The notes: generated from the letters alone by a model not told the origin. Shown: positions 18,893 to 28,077, counted from the first letter of the stretch. The stretch: 64,000 nt of DNA from Desulfovibrio ferrophilus (GCF_003966735.1 NZ_AP017378.1:2562905-2626904), one strand, 5' to 3'. Numbers and translations: made by a program.

Positions 18893-18899
18893 AGACGCG

Positions 18900-19313
18900 T
18901 CAGCTTCCCCCCTCAATCTCGACGGTCAACGTATTCTGCCCATCCTGGCGCGAATACTCCCAGGCATCCACAAAATTACGCACCAGGTGCAGGCCAAACC
19001 CCCCGTGCTCGTCACCGCTCAGGCCTTCCCGCTGCTCAGCCTCGAACGTCGGATCAAAGGGAACACCCCGGTCCTCGAACATCACACTGACTCCCCGTCC
19101 GCAAACGGTCACCGTCACCCCCACTCCTCGACGCTCGCCCGCAGGCACATGGCGCACCGCGTTGGACAGGATTTCCTCCAGCACCAACTCCAGTACATAT
19201 CTCGCCCGCTCACCAAGGTCATAGGCACTCGTAAAGCCCCTGACCTGCTCGACGCAGTCTGCCAGTGTCTGCCAATCCCGATCCATCTTGAGCGACAGGG
19301 CTGCTTCTGACAT
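18900..19313 (-). CDS. RsbW-like anti-sigma factor kinase (HATPase)
   Basis: 137 residues forming a single GHKL ATPase domain of the RsbW/SpoIIAB type. The N box (EEILSNAVRH), the G1 region (FEDRGVPFDP) and the G2 loop (GFGLHLVRNFVD) are intact. Such kinases phosphorylate a STAS antagonist on Ser and sequester a sigma factor or another partner. The STAS gene lies 23 nt upstream in the same operon, so the two form a partner-switch pair. GGAGAG lies just before ATG. No cognate sigma factor or PP2C phosphatase is in the window. Confidence 0.85.
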   Translation of the reverse strand: MSEAALSLKMDRDWQTLADCVEQVRGFTSAYDLGERARYVLELVLEEILSNAVRHVPAGERRGVGVTVTVCGRGVSVMFEDRGVPFDPTFEAEQREGLSGDEHGGFGLHLVRNFVDAWEYSRQDGQNTLTVEIEGGS

Positions 19314-19336
19314 CTTTCTCTCCGGGCCGGGCGGCC

Positions 19337-19675
19337 TTAATCAAACAGGGCCATGGCCGCTGGCACGTCTGAAGTCGTTGTCACCATCTTGTCGATACCG
19401 GCGATACGCAGTCCCTCTTCCACCAAGGGCCGGGCAGCGGCCAGAACCAGCTTCGCTCCCTTTTCGTCAAGATTCTTCTGAGCCTCGATGAAAAGACGCA
19501 TGCCCACAGATGCCATGAATTCCACCCCGGACATATCAATCACCGTATTCCTGCCCGCAGAGGTGACTAGACCCTTGAATTCATCAGATGCAGCCTGCAC
19601 CCCTGCCGAATCCATACGACCGGACAAACTGACAAGAACGACATTCCCTGCGCTCTGAACCAGACTGGTTTTCAC
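19337..19675 (-). CDS. STAS-domain anti-sigma factor antagonist
   Basis: 112 residues, GTG start at 19675 with GAGGAGG seven bases upstream. A single STAS domain: VVLVSLSGRMDSAG, then NTVIDMSGVEFMASVGMRLF, which keeps the phosphorylatable Ser of the DxSxVxFxxSxG loop. The unphosphorylated protein would bind the neighbouring RsbW-like kinase and release its target; phosphorylation would reverse this. The cluster is convergent with the c-di-GMP enzyme gene. Confidence 0.85.
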   Translation of the reverse strand: MKTSLVQSAGNVVLVSLSGRMDSAGVQAASDEFKGLVTSAGRNTVIDMSGVEFMASVGMRLFIEAQKNLDEKGAKLVLAAARPLVEEGLRIAGIDKMVTTTSDVPAAMALFD

Positions 19676-20008
19676 GACAAGACCTCCTCACGGCCACAAC
19701 AACCATCAACAGATAATGGATTATTGTGTATAAGCTTGTTCTTTTTGTTCATTCCTTGTAACCAAATCGTCAGAATCGGTAAGGATCGTCCAGATCCCGT
19801 CCCCGGGAAACCAACAGGTGCCTTTCGCAGGGGGTGGCAAAAGGGTTGGAATTCCGGGATCATTGAGTATTTCTTTTGTTTTTTCTGGAAATATGACTTC
19901 ATTTATGCCCGTATAACGGGCAAGGGGCAACCCCTGTGAGCTCACACGCCGTGCATCATAACTGATGCCGGTGTTAAATGCTGATTCAACTTTATCCGGA
20001 GGTGTTTG
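19676..20008. other. Divergent promoter region between the STAS gene and the peptide-transporter operon
   Basis: 333 nt without a credible gene. Two small hairpins lie just upstream of the binding-protein gene: GCCCG..CGGGC (19907-19921) and GGGG..CCCC (19924-19934). T-rich tracts lie at 19745-19760 and 19870-19885. I cannot assign a promoter with confidence. Confidence 0.35.
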
Positions 20009-21628
20009 ATGAAACGTTTTGCATTGCTGATCGCGCTCATCCTGTCCATCGCTCTGATGGCCGGTTGCGGCGAGCAGAAAGAAGAAAAAGTGGAAAAGAA
20101 AGAGGCCAAACCTGCCGCGGCAGCCAAGGTTTCCGCAGAAAAGGGTGTCCTGCGCCTGGCCATGGATGCCGACCCCGTATCCCTGGACCCTCATGTCCAG
20201 CTGTCCGGCGGCATGCTGCAGTACTCGCACATGGTGTTTGATCCCCTGGTCCGCTGGACCAAGGACATGCAGTTCGAGCCCCGTCTGGCCACCAAGTGGG
20301 AGCGCACTGATCCCCTGACCGTCCGCTTTACCCTGCGTCAGGGCGTCAAGTTCCACTCTGGCAATGCTTTCACTGCCAAGGACGTTGTCTGGACCGTGAA
20401 CCGCCTGAAGATCAGCCCTGACTTCAAGGGTCTGTTCGAAATCTTTGAATCCGCCACTGCCATCGACGATTTCACCGTCGAGCTGAAGACCAAGGTGCCC
20501 TATCCGCTGCTGCTGAACATGGCCACCTACATCTTCCCCATGGACAGCGTGTTCTACACCGGTACCGATGAAGCCGGTAATCCCAAGGACGCCATCGTCA
20601 AGGTTGGCCCCTCCTACGCTCTGACTCACGAGTCCGGCACCGGCAAATACAAGGTCACCCATCGCGAGCAGGGCGTTCGCATGGAATTCACCAAGTTCGC
20701 CGAATACTGGGATACCGAGGCAGGTAACGTCGACAAGATCATCCTGACCCCGATCAAGGAAGACGCCACCCGCGTGGCAGCCATGCTTTCCGGTGACGTG
20801 GACTTCATCATGCCCGTTCCTCCGCAGGACTACGACCGCCTGGAGAAGGACCCCAATGTCAACCTGATCACCATGGCCGGTTCGCGCATCATCACCATGC
20901 AGCTGAACCAGAAGCGCCGTCCTGAACTGGCCAACAAAAAGGTCCGTCAGGCCATCGCCTACGCCGTGAACAACGAAGGTATCGTTGAGAAGATCATGAA
21001 GGGTAAGGCCATGGCCGCCGCCCAGCAGGCTCCCGAAGGCTACTTGGGCTACGTTGCCGAGTTGAAGCCCCGCTTCGACCTGGAAAAAGCCAAGCAGCTG
21101 ATGAAGGAAGCCGGCTACGAAAACGGCTTCACCTGCACCATGATCGCTCCCAACAACCGTTACGTGAACGACGAAAAGATTGCCCAGGCCTTCGCCTCCA
21201 TGGTCGCCAAGATCGGCATCAAGGTCGAACTGAAGACCATGCCCAAGGCTCAGTACTGGGATGAGTTCGATGCCCGCGCCGCTGACATCCAGATGATCGG
21301 CTGGCACCCTGACACCGAAGACTCCGCCAACTACACCGAGTACCTGCTGATGTGCTTCAACGCCGACACCGGCCTTGGCCAGTACAACAGCGGCAACTAC
21401 TGCAACCCCGAAGTCGACAAGCTGATTGCCGACTCCAACGCCGAAACCGACGTTGCCAAGCGTACCGCCATGCTGCAGCAGGTTGAGCGCATCCTCTACG
21501 ACGATGCCGCCTTCATTCCCCTGCATTGGCAGTACCTGTCCTGGGCCGTTTCTCCCCAGGTCAAGAACGCTGACGAAATCGTCAACGTCATGAACTTCCC
21601 GTACTTCGGGAACCTGAAGATGGACTAA
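20009..21628 (+). CDS. Peptide ABC transporter substrate-binding lipoprotein (family 5)
   Basis: 539 residues. ATG at 20009 lies seven bases after GGAGG; the TTG just before it is not used. The signal peptide ends in lipobox LMAGC, so the mature protein is lipid-anchored in the periplasm. The Lys/Glu-rich linker is followed by the SBP-family-5 fold: LRLAMDADPVSLDPHVQLSG, FEPRLATKWERTDPLTVRFTLRQGVKFHSG, VRQAIAYAVNNEGIVEKI. It should deliver oligopeptides or a related solute to the permease encoded downstream. A 360-nt hairpin-rich gap separates it from the permeases, which is consistent with higher expression of the binding protein. Confidence 0.9.
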   Translation: MKRFALLIALILSIALMAGCGEQKEEKVEKKEAKPAAAAKVSAEKGVLRLAMDADPVSLDPHVQLSGGMLQYSHMVFDPLVRWTKDMQFEPRLATKWERTDPLTVRFTLRQGVKFHSGNAFTAKDVVWTVNRLKISPDFKGLFEIFESATAIDDFTVELKTKVPYPLLLNMATYIFPMDSVFYTGTDEAGNPKDAIVKVGPSYALTHESGTGKYKVTHREQGVRMEFTKFAEYWDTEAGNVDKIILTPIKEDATRVAAMLSGDVDFIMPVPPQDYDRLEKDPNVNLITMAGSRIITMQLNQKRRPELANKKVRQAIAYAVNNEGIVEKIMKGKAMAAAQQAPEGYLGYVAELKPRFDLEKAKQLMKEAGYENGFTCTMIAPNNRYVNDEKIAQAFASMVAKIGIKVELKTMPKAQYWDEFDARAADIQMIGWHPDTEDSANYTEYLLMCFNADTGLGQYNSGNYCNPEVDKLIADSNAETDVAKRTAMLQQVERILYDDAAFIPLHWQYLSWAVSPQVKNADEIVNVMNFPYFGNLKMD

Positions 21629-21988
21629 TGATTCAAGTCTTCCGGTAAGATGGAGAGGGGGTTGTCATTCAGCCTGTGAGGGTGTAGTCCCCTCTCCTCC
21701 GGAGGTTTTCCACGGCCCGCAAGCCCAAACTGGGATTGCGGGCCGTATTGAAGCCTCGGGTCAACCCCTCGGGTTGGCGATTGCTCATGCAGACCCTTCA
21801 AGAATTGTGAACTGTAATCCTCAGCCGTTGACGAGCCTCGACTCCTACGGATGAAGAAAAACAGAACGGCGCAAGAGAAATTCAAGATCGTGGCGTATGA
21901 GCAATGCGTGAGAGTTTGAATTTTTCGCAGCAACAATGCAGGTGGCTGTTTTTGAATGGCCTGCTAACCCCAACCAACGAAATCAACC
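21629..21988 (+). other. Hairpin-rich spacer inside the peptide-transporter operon
   Basis: No gene. Hairpins: GGAGAGGGG/CCCCTCTCC (21652-21660 with 21689-21697), the palindrome CCTCCGGAGG (21696-21705), and a stem of about 14 bp at 21712-21746 (ACGGCCCGCAA/TTGCGGGCCGT plus an inner CCC/GGG) with no T-run. A run-blocking role for exonucleases and partial termination are the likely functions. Confidence 0.5.
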
Positions 21989-22966
21989 ATGTTCGCTTTT
22001 ATTGTCCGTCGCATCGCCCAGGCGTTGATCGTCATGCTGGTCATCAGCATGATCGGCTTTGCCATCAAGAAAGCCGTTGGTGACCCCGTCCGTGATCTGG
22101 TCGGCATCTCGGTCTCCGTTGAGGAACGCAACAGGATCGCCGACGATCTGGGCCTGAACGATCCCCTGCTCACCCAGTGGGTACGTTTTGTGAAGAATGC
22201 CGCCCACGGCGATGTGGGCCAATCCTTCTTCTTCAAGAAGCCCGCCATGGAAGTCATCATCAAGAAAGCACCGGCGACCCTTGAGCTGGTCCTTGTCTCC
22301 TCGATCATGATCATCCTCATTTCCATACCCGTTGGCATTTATGCCGCCGTCAAACCAAACACGGTCCTCTCACGTTTCCTCATGGGAGGCAGTGTGGTCG
22401 GTGTCTCCATCCCGGTCTTTTTGACGGCCATCATGCTGATCTATATTTTTGCGGTTCAACTCGGCTGGCTGCCCTCATACGGGCGGGGAGAGACCGTCAA
22501 CGTCTGGGGCCCATGGGACTCCGGACTGTTCACCAAGGACGGCCTACGCCACCTGATCCTGCCCGGAATCTCCCTGTCATCGGTCATGCTCCCATTGTTC
22601 ATCCGTCTGGTACGCGCCGAGATGAAGGAAGTTCTGGAAGCCGAATACATGAAGTTTGCCCGCGCCAAAGGCCTGGCCCCGTGGCGGATACTGCTGGTAC
22701 ACGGTTTCAAGAACACGCTGTTGCCGGTCATCACCGTAGGTGGTGTGCAGTTGGGAACCATGATTGCCTTCACCGTTCTCACCGAGACAGTCTTCCAATG
22801 GCAGGGCATGGGCTTCATCTTCCTGGAGGCCGTGGAACGCGCCGACTCGTCGCTGCTCGTGGCCTATCTCGTCTTCGTGGGCGCTATCTTCGTCTTCGTG
22901 AACACTCTGGTGGACATCATCTACGGCATGGTGAACCCCACCGTCCGCGTGGCAGGGAGGAAGTAG
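21989..22966 (+). CDS. dppB: Peptide ABC transporter permease (DppB type)
   Basis: 325 residues, six predicted TM helices. The N-terminus MFAFIVRRIAQALIVMLVISMIGF is typical of DppB/OppB. The cytoplasmic EAA loop sits at about 220-245 (EYMKFARAKGLAPWRILLVHGFKNTLLPVITVGG). It forms the inner-membrane channel with the next gene, two bases downstream. The symbol reflects family, not proven substrate. Confidence 0.88.
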   Translation: MFAFIVRRIAQALIVMLVISMIGFAIKKAVGDPVRDLVGISVSVEERNRIADDLGLNDPLLTQWVRFVKNAAHGDVGQSFFFKKPAMEVIIKKAPATLELVLVSSIMIILISIPVGIYAAVKPNTVLSRFLMGGSVVGVSIPVFLTAIMLIYIFAVQLGWLPSYGRGETVNVWGPWDSGLFTKDGLRHLILPGISLSSVMLPLFIRLVRAEMKEVLEAEYMKFARAKGLAPWRILLVHGFKNTLLPVITVGGVQLGTMIAFTVLTETVFQWQGMGFIFLEAVERADSSLLVAYLVFVGAIFVFVNTLVDIIYGMVNPTVRVAGRK

Positions 22967-22967
22967 C

Positions 22968-23885
22968 ATGGGCAGACTCAGACAATTCAAGGATTCATTC
23001 TTCATTTACAGTTTCCTGCGCGACCCGGTCGCCATTGGCAGCTTCATCGTGCTGGTCTTTTTCCTGATCGCCGGTTTTTCTGCGCCACTGACGGCACCGA
23101 CCAATCCCTATGACGCTGCACAAATCGATGTCATGGACGCCGAAATGGCCCCCATGTGGAGCCCCGGCGGCGACGCCAAATTCCCCTTGGGCACCGATGC
23201 CCAGGGCCGTGACATGCTGTCCACCATCCTCTACGGAACCCGCGTCTCGGTACTCATTGGTCTGGGAGCCGTCGCCTTGCAGGCCTTTTTGGGCATCAGC
23301 ATCGGTCTGATCTCCGGCTATTCCGGAGGACGGCTGGATTCACTGCTGATGCGAGTGGCCGATGTCCAGCTCTCATTCTCGACATACATGGTCGCGATCT
23401 TTCTGGGAGCCATCTTCCAAACGGCCTTCGGAGTGGGCAAATACGAGGAAATAGCAGTCCCATTCCTGATCATCGTCATCGGACTAGCCGAATGGCCACA
23501 GTACGCACGAACCGTGCGCGCCTCGGTCCTGGCTGAAAAGAAGAAGGAATACGTTGAAGCCGCCCGGGTCATCGGGTTGCCCGCCTGGCGCATCATGTGG
23601 CGCCATATCCTGCCCAACACCATGACGCCGGTTCTGGTCATCTCCACCGTACAGGTGGCCAATGCCATCATGAGCGAAGCCGCCCTGTCCTTCATCGGAC
23701 TGGGCATGCCAGTGACCCAACCGTCCCTCGGCTCGCTCATCAAGTCCGGCTTCGAATACATTTTCAGCGGCTCGTGGTGGATCACCCTGTTCCCCGGTAT
23801 CGTGCTGGTCGGCCTGATTCTGGCCATCAACCTGCTCGGCGACTGGATGCGGGACTTCTTGAACCCCAAACTCTACAAGAACTAG
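22968..23885 (+). CDS. dppC: Peptide ABC transporter permease (DppC type)
   Basis: 305 residues. N-terminal helix, then FPLGTDAQGRDMLSTILYGTRVSVLIG (the standard DppC/OppC start of the transport domain), the EAA loop (EYVEAARVIGLPAWRIMWRHILPNTMTPVLV) and the final helices. It pairs with the preceding permease, and the ATPases follow at once (5 and 11 nt gaps). The gene order is canonical. Confidence 0.9.
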   Translation: MGRLRQFKDSFFIYSFLRDPVAIGSFIVLVFFLIAGFSAPLTAPTNPYDAAQIDVMDAEMAPMWSPGGDAKFPLGTDAQGRDMLSTILYGTRVSVLIGLGAVALQAFLGISIGLISGYSGGRLDSLLMRVADVQLSFSTYMVAIFLGAIFQTAFGVGKYEEIAVPFLIIVIGLAEWPQYARTVRASVLAEKKKEYVEAARVIGLPAWRIMWRHILPNTMTPVLVISTVQVANAIMSEAALSFIGLGMPVTQPSLGSLIKSGFEYIFSGSWWITLFPGIVLVGLILAINLLGDWMRDFLNPKLYKN

Positions 23886-23889
23886 AGCC

Positions 23890-24876
23890 GTGAAAATACA
23901 GCCCGAACAGCATAACGGGGACAAGCTCCTCGACGTCCAGGACCTCACCGTGAAGTTTGCCATGAGAAAAGGCACTCTCCCTGCGGTGAACAATGTCAGC
24001 TTCACCCTGAACCGCGGCGAACGCCTCGGCCTGGTGGGCGAATCCGGGGCTGGCAAATCCGTGACCGGCTTTGCCATCCTGAACCTGATCAGCAAGCCCG
24101 GATTCATCGACACCGGCAAGGTCATCCTCGAGGGCCAGGACATCTCAGCCCTGAAGGAAGATGAAATGCGCAAGATCCGCGGCAATCGGATCAGCATGAT
24201 CTTCCAGGACCCCATGATGACCCTGAACCCGGTTCTGACCATCGGCACTCAGATGGTCGAGACCCTGCAGGCACACCGCAACATATCCAAGGCCGATGCC
24301 GAAAAAATCGCGCTGGAGAAGTTGCACAAGGTCTACATCCCCTCGCCGGAAAAACGCCTCAAGCAGTATCCACACGAGTTTTCCGGAGGTATGCGCCAGC
24401 GCATCGTCATCGCCATTGCGCTGCTGACCGATCCCAGCCTGATCGTCGCCGACGAGCCCACCACGGCTCTGGACGTGACCATCCAGGCCGAGATCATGGA
24501 TCTGTTGCTGGAGCTGTGTGAGAAGGACAACATGGGACTGATCCTGATCACCCATGACTTGGCCGTTGTCTCGCAGGTGACCCAGAAGATCGCCGTCATG
24601 TACGCTGGCCGCATCATCGAGATGGGGCTGACCCAGGAGATCGTCACCAACCCCCTGCACCCCTACACACAGGGACTGATCAAGGCCCTGCCGCAAGCTG
24701 GCGCCAAGGGGGCTCGTCTGGAACAGATCCCCGGAATCATGCCCAGCCTGTACAACATGCCTTCCGGCTGCGCTTTCAACCCCCGCTGCACCAAGAAGTG
24801 CACCATCTGCTCCGAGGAGATGCCCGCGCTAACCTCTCGGGAAAGCGGCAGCCTCGTGGCTTGCCACTGCGTGTAG
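23890..24876 (+). CDS. dppD: Peptide ABC transporter ATP-binding protein (DppD type)
   Basis: 328 residues, GTG start. Walker A GESGAGKS, Q-loop FQDPMMTLNP, signature FSGGMRQRI, Walker B LIVADEPT and H-loop LITHDLAVV are all intact. The C-terminal oligopeptide-transporter extension keeps the Cys cluster CAFNPRCTKKCTIC, which in some family members binds an iron-sulfur or metal centre. It energises transport as a heterodimer with the next protein. Confidence 0.92.
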   Translation: MKIQPEQHNGDKLLDVQDLTVKFAMRKGTLPAVNNVSFTLNRGERLGLVGESGAGKSVTGFAILNLISKPGFIDTGKVILEGQDISALKEDEMRKIRGNRISMIFQDPMMTLNPVLTIGTQMVETLQAHRNISKADAEKIALEKLHKVYIPSPEKRLKQYPHEFSGGMRQRIVIAIALLTDPSLIVADEPTTALDVTIQAEIMDLLLELCEKDNMGLILITHDLAVVSQVTQKIAVMYAGRIIEMGLTQEIVTNPLHPYTQGLIKALPQAGAKGARLEQIPGIMPSLYNMPSGCAFNPRCTKKCTICSEEMPALTSRESGSLVACHCV

Positions 24877-24886
24877 GAGACTGATC

Positions 24887-25918
24887 ATGAAAGTTGAACC
24901 CCAAACACCCAAATGCCTGCTTGAGATTGATAATCTCGTTAAGCATTTTGATATTTCCGGCGGATTTCTGGAGCAGTTACGCCTCCAGGGCGGACGCGTG
25001 ACCCGTAAACAGACCGTGGTCAAAGCCGTCAACGATGTCACCCTCGGCATCCTGCCCGGCGAGACCCTGGCTGTGGTCGGTGAATCCGGTTGTGGCAAGT
25101 CGACCCTTGCCCGTACCGTGATGGGGCTGTACCCCCCCACTTCCGGAGCAGTGCACTACGAAGGGCATCGCATCGATCAGTTGTCGCCCAAGGCCATGAT
25201 GCCCTACCGCACCAAGATGCAGATGGTCTTTCAGGACCCCTATGCCTCCCTGAACCCGCGCATGACCGTGCGCCAGATTCTGGAGGAGCCCCTGCGCTTC
25301 CATGTCCCCGGCATCTCCAACGGGGATGTGCACGACAAGGTCGCTGAAGTCATGACCCAAGTGGGTGTTCGTCCCGGCTGGGCAGACAACTATCCCCACG
25401 AATTTTCCGGCGGTCAACGCCAGCGCATCAGCATCGCCCGCGCGTTGATGGTGGACCCGCAGTTCATTGCCGCGGACGAGCCCATTGCCGCTCTGGACGT
25501 TTCCATCCAGGCCCAGATCCTGAACCTGCTCATGGACGCCCAGGACCAGCGCGGCCTGACCTACCTGTTCATCAGCCATGACCTGTCGGTGGTGGAGCAC
25601 ATCGCCACCCGTGTGGCGGTCATGTATCTGGGCACCCTGTGCGAGTTGACAACCAAGAAGGAACTCTTCAGTTCTCCGATGCACCCCTATACACAGGCTC
25701 TGCTGTCGGCCATCCCGCAGTTGGGTGTCACCAAGCAGGGCAGCCACGTCAAACTTTCCGGGGATGTACCCACGCCCATCAACCTGCCTCCGGGCTGCGT
25801 CTTCCACGGCCGTTGCCCACATGCCCAGGATCGCTGCCGGCACGAAATTCCCAAGTTGATTGAGCCCGAGACCGGTCGTTTTGTGGCCTGTCACGGAGTG
25901 GAGGAAGGCCGTCTGTAG
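24887..25918 (+). CDS. dppF: Peptide ABC transporter ATP-binding protein (DppF type)
   Basis: 343 residues. Walker A GESGCGKS, Q-loop FQDPYASLNPRM, signature FSGGQRQRI and Walker B FIAADEPI precede the H-loop FISHDLSVV. The C-terminal GCVFHGRCPHAQDRC matches the OppF/DppF family extension. It completes the canonical SBP-B-C-D-F operon. Confidence 0.92.
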   Translation: MKVEPQTPKCLLEIDNLVKHFDISGGFLEQLRLQGGRVTRKQTVVKAVNDVTLGILPGETLAVVGESGCGKSTLARTVMGLYPPTSGAVHYEGHRIDQLSPKAMMPYRTKMQMVFQDPYASLNPRMTVRQILEEPLRFHVPGISNGDVHDKVAEVMTQVGVRPGWADNYPHEFSGGQRQRISIARALMVDPQFIAADEPIAALDVSIQAQILNLLMDAQDQRGLTYLFISHDLSVVEHIATRVAVMYLGTLCELTTKKELFSSPMHPYTQALLSAIPQLGVTKQGSHVKLSGDVPTPINLPPGCVFHGRCPHAQDRCRHEIPKLIEPETGRFVACHGVEEGRL

Positions 25919-25926
25919 CCGTTGTC

Positions 25927-26229
25927 ATGGCCGCTTCTGATCATCCCTGGACCGTGTATCTGCTCCGCTGTGCGGACGACACACTGTACTGCGGCATAAC
26001 CACGGACATCGAACGCAGACTCCGTGAGCACAACGCGGGAACAGGCGCCAAATACACCCGTTCCCGCACACCGGTTGTCCTGGCTGCCAGCGCCCGGTTT
26101 GAAGATCGGAGCGTGGCCAGCCGCATCGAGTACGCGGTCAAGCAACGCCCCGCATCCGACAAAATTGATTTCCTGGTCAAAAAGGAGCAGGAGCAAGGAC
26201 TTCCGCTTCAGACAACAAACGAACAATGA
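25927..26229 (+). CDS. GIY-YIG nuclease-fold protein (YhbQ/UPF0213 type)
   Basis: 100 residues. GIY-YIG motifs: VYLLRCADDTLYCGIT (the two beta strands), the helix DIERRLREHN, and EDRSVASRIEYAVKQR with the metal-ligand Glu. Related proteins are single-domain endonucleases or DNA-repair-associated factors of uncertain role. The ribosome site is weak. Its stop overlaps an ATG (ATGA at 26226) that opens a longer form of the following exonuclease frame. Confidence 0.85.
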   Translation: MAASDHPWTVYLLRCADDTLYCGITTDIERRLREHNAGTGAKYTRSRTPVVLAASARFEDRSVASRIEYAVKQRPASDKIDFLVKKEQEQGLPLQTTNEQ

Positions 26230-26333
26230 CCCCTTGGGTTGCGACCTTGGAAAAGGCAGCCCTTCAGTGTATACTCATTTTTACGAACACCGCGCGAAAT
26301 CATCCGGGACTCAACGCGCTGAGCACAATCACC

Positions 26334-26966
26334 ATGATCGACATCGAACAATATCGCAGAAAAATCAGTAAGGACGAGATCAACGAGCTCCCCCTCCAAG
26401 GCTATGAGGGCGACATCATGCTCGTGACCAATGAGGAAGACGCCGAGTACGCCGTAAACGAAATCGCGGACGAACCGCTCTTGGGATTCGATACCGAGTC
26501 CCGCCCCGCCTTCAAGAAAGGCATGTACTTCCTGCCTTCCCTCATTCAGATCGCCACCAGCTCAAAGGTTTACATCTTTCAGCTCTCCAAGACCCCTTTC
26601 CCCGAAGCCCTCAGAGCCATCTTCGAGGACAAGAAGGTCATCAAGTCCGGCGTTGCCGTGCGTGATGACGTCAAGGATCTGCAAAAGCTGGAACCCTTCA
26701 AGGACGCTGGGTTCCTGGACCTGGGCGCCATCGCCCTGGAGCACAAGCTGGAGACCCATGGCCTGCGCAACCTTGCCGCAAAATTCCTGGGTATCCGTAT
26801 CTCCAAGGCTGCGCGCTGTACCAACTGGGCGAACAAGAGCCTGACCAAGGCCCAAATTCGCTACGCCGCCACCGACGCCTGGATCAGCCGTGAACTGTTC
26901 CTGCAGATGAATGATGCAGGACTGATTCCCACCAACGGCAACGGGAAAAAACCCAAAAAGAAATAG
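26334..26966 (+). CDS. DEDDy 3'-5' exonuclease domain protein (RNase D-like)
   Basis: 210 residues from ATG at 26334; a longer in-frame start at 26226 overlaps the previous stop, but its extra segment does not look like the family. DEDDy catalytic residues are visible: Asp53/Glu55 in GFDTES, the second motif around VAVRDDVKDLQ, and Tyr177/Asp181 in YAATD. No HRDC domain is present, unlike RNase D itself. It should degrade or trim RNA or DNA 3' ends in the cytosol. The C-terminus is lysine-rich. It may be cotranscribed with the GIY-YIG gene. Confidence 0.82.
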   Translation: MIDIEQYRRKISKDEINELPLQGYEGDIMLVTNEEDAEYAVNEIADEPLLGFDTESRPAFKKGMYFLPSLIQIATSSKVYIFQLSKTPFPEALRAIFEDKKVIKSGVAVRDDVKDLQKLEPFKDAGFLDLGAIALEHKLETHGLRNLAAKFLGIRISKAARCTNWANKSLTKAQIRYAATDAWISRELFLQMNDAGLIPTNGNGKKPKKK

Positions 26967-26990
26967 TACAGACTCTTCCCCTAGGGAAGC

Positions 26991-27037
26991 AGCAACGAGC
27001 CCCATGCCGGTAATCCAGCATGGGGCTCGTTGCTTTT
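26991..27037. terminator. Bidirectional terminator between convergent genes
   Basis: A perfect 17-bp stem (AGCAACGAGCCCCATGC with its complement) encloses a 10-nt loop and is followed on the plus strand by TTTTC. It serves the exonuclease gene and perhaps the convergent hydrolase gene. Confidence 0.85.
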
Positions 27038-27090
27038 CAATTTCAGTCCGACCTGAAACGACCCATTAAAAATGATCATCCGTCAAATAA

Positions 27091-28077
27091 TCAGGCAAAT
27101 CGATCCAAAAATTCCACTGCCCGTTGTTCGGAATAATACGGTCCGGCTGCGCCATTCACGGCAAAACCAACGTGCCCACCCGTCTGCGGTGTTTCCAGGT
27201 GCAGCCATTGACTGCCGCGGGCCATGTCATAAGGGTAACACCCCTCGGACAAAAAAGGGTCATCCTGGGCGCTGAGGGTCAAAACGGGAATCTGGATCCC
27301 CTCGAGCACACGGGCGCTGCTACATTTTTCGTAGTAGTCGGCGGCGTCCCTGAAACCATTACAGGGAGCGGTGTAGGCATCGTCAAATTCCCGGAAAGTG
27401 GTCATCCGACTCAGTCCATCCACGGGGATGCGATCAGGAAAAATCTCATGCTTCTCGCGCACCTTTTGGCGCAGGCTGCGCATCAGATAGGCTTGATAGA
27501 CCCGCGAGAATCCCTGTTCCAGCACCCGAGCACACCCAGCGAGATCACACGGGGCCGACACGGCAACAGCACACTGCAACTGGACAGGCACACGCTGCGG
27601 GTCCTCTCCCAGATATTTAAGCGTCTGATTCCCACCCATGGAGAACCCAACCAGCGCAGCACGGTTGTACTGCCCTGCCCCAATGGCATAGGTCAGGGCA
27701 CTATGCACGTCATCGGTCTCACCACTGTGGTAAAACCTTGCCAGGCGATTCATCTCGCCAGAGCAACCGCGGTGATTCATGGCCACGCAATCCCAGCCCG
27801 CGCCATTCAGAGCCTTGACCATCCCTTGCAGGTACTTGCGCCTTGAATGGCCCTCCAAGCCGTGAATGACCAGAGCCACACCCCCCGCACGCTGTCCCTG
27901 TGAGCCTGGGGCCAGACTCCAGTCAAGATCAAGGAAGTCACCATCAGGCAAGGTCAGACGTTCGCGGGTGTACTCAAGGGAGAGAGTGGGCCGCCGCAGG
28001 ACCGGATACAGTGTCTGCACGTGGCCACCCGTCAGCCAATACGATGGGTTGTATGAGGATGCTTCTATCACAGGCAT
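27091..28077 (-). CDS. YheT-family alpha/beta hydrolase
   Basis: 328 residues with the YheT/ABHD3-type opening: NPSYWLTGGHVQTLYPVLRR, then the oxyanion region VIHGLEGHSRRKYLQG. The nucleophile elbow is VGFSMGGNQTLKYLG, the acid region is LSAQDDPFL and the catalytic His is in TGGHVGF. It is probably an esterase or lipase-like enzyme in the cytosol; the substrate is unknown. Stop at 27091 and a shared terminator downstream. Confidence 0.85.
   Translation of the reverse strand: MPVIEASSYNPSYWLTGGHVQTLYPVLRRPTLSLEYTRERLTLPDGDFLDLDWSLAPGSQGQRAGGVALVIHGLEGHSRRKYLQGMVKALNGAGWDCVAMNHRGCSGEMNRLARFYHSGETDDVHSALTYAIGAGQYNRAALVGFSMGGNQTLKYLGEDPQRVPVQLQCAVAVSAPCDLAGCARVLEQGFSRVYQAYLMRSLRQKVREKHEIFPDRIPVDGLSRMTTFREFDDAYTAPCNGFRDAADYYEKCSSARVLEGIQIPVLTLSAQDDPFLSEGCYPYDMARGSQWLHLETPQTGGHVGFAVNGAAGPYYSEQRAVEFLDRFA

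Noticed and set aside
19721-21526. 601-codon minus-strand frame opposite the peptide-binding protein
   Set aside because: Antisense shadow of a gene with a lipobox and family-5 fold; its composition (Gly/Val/His-rich) is typical of reversed codons.
21625-21936. 103-codon minus-strand frame in the gap after the binding-protein gene
   Set aside because: No ribosome site, no family features, and it overlaps the hairpins that fit an mRNA 3' structure.
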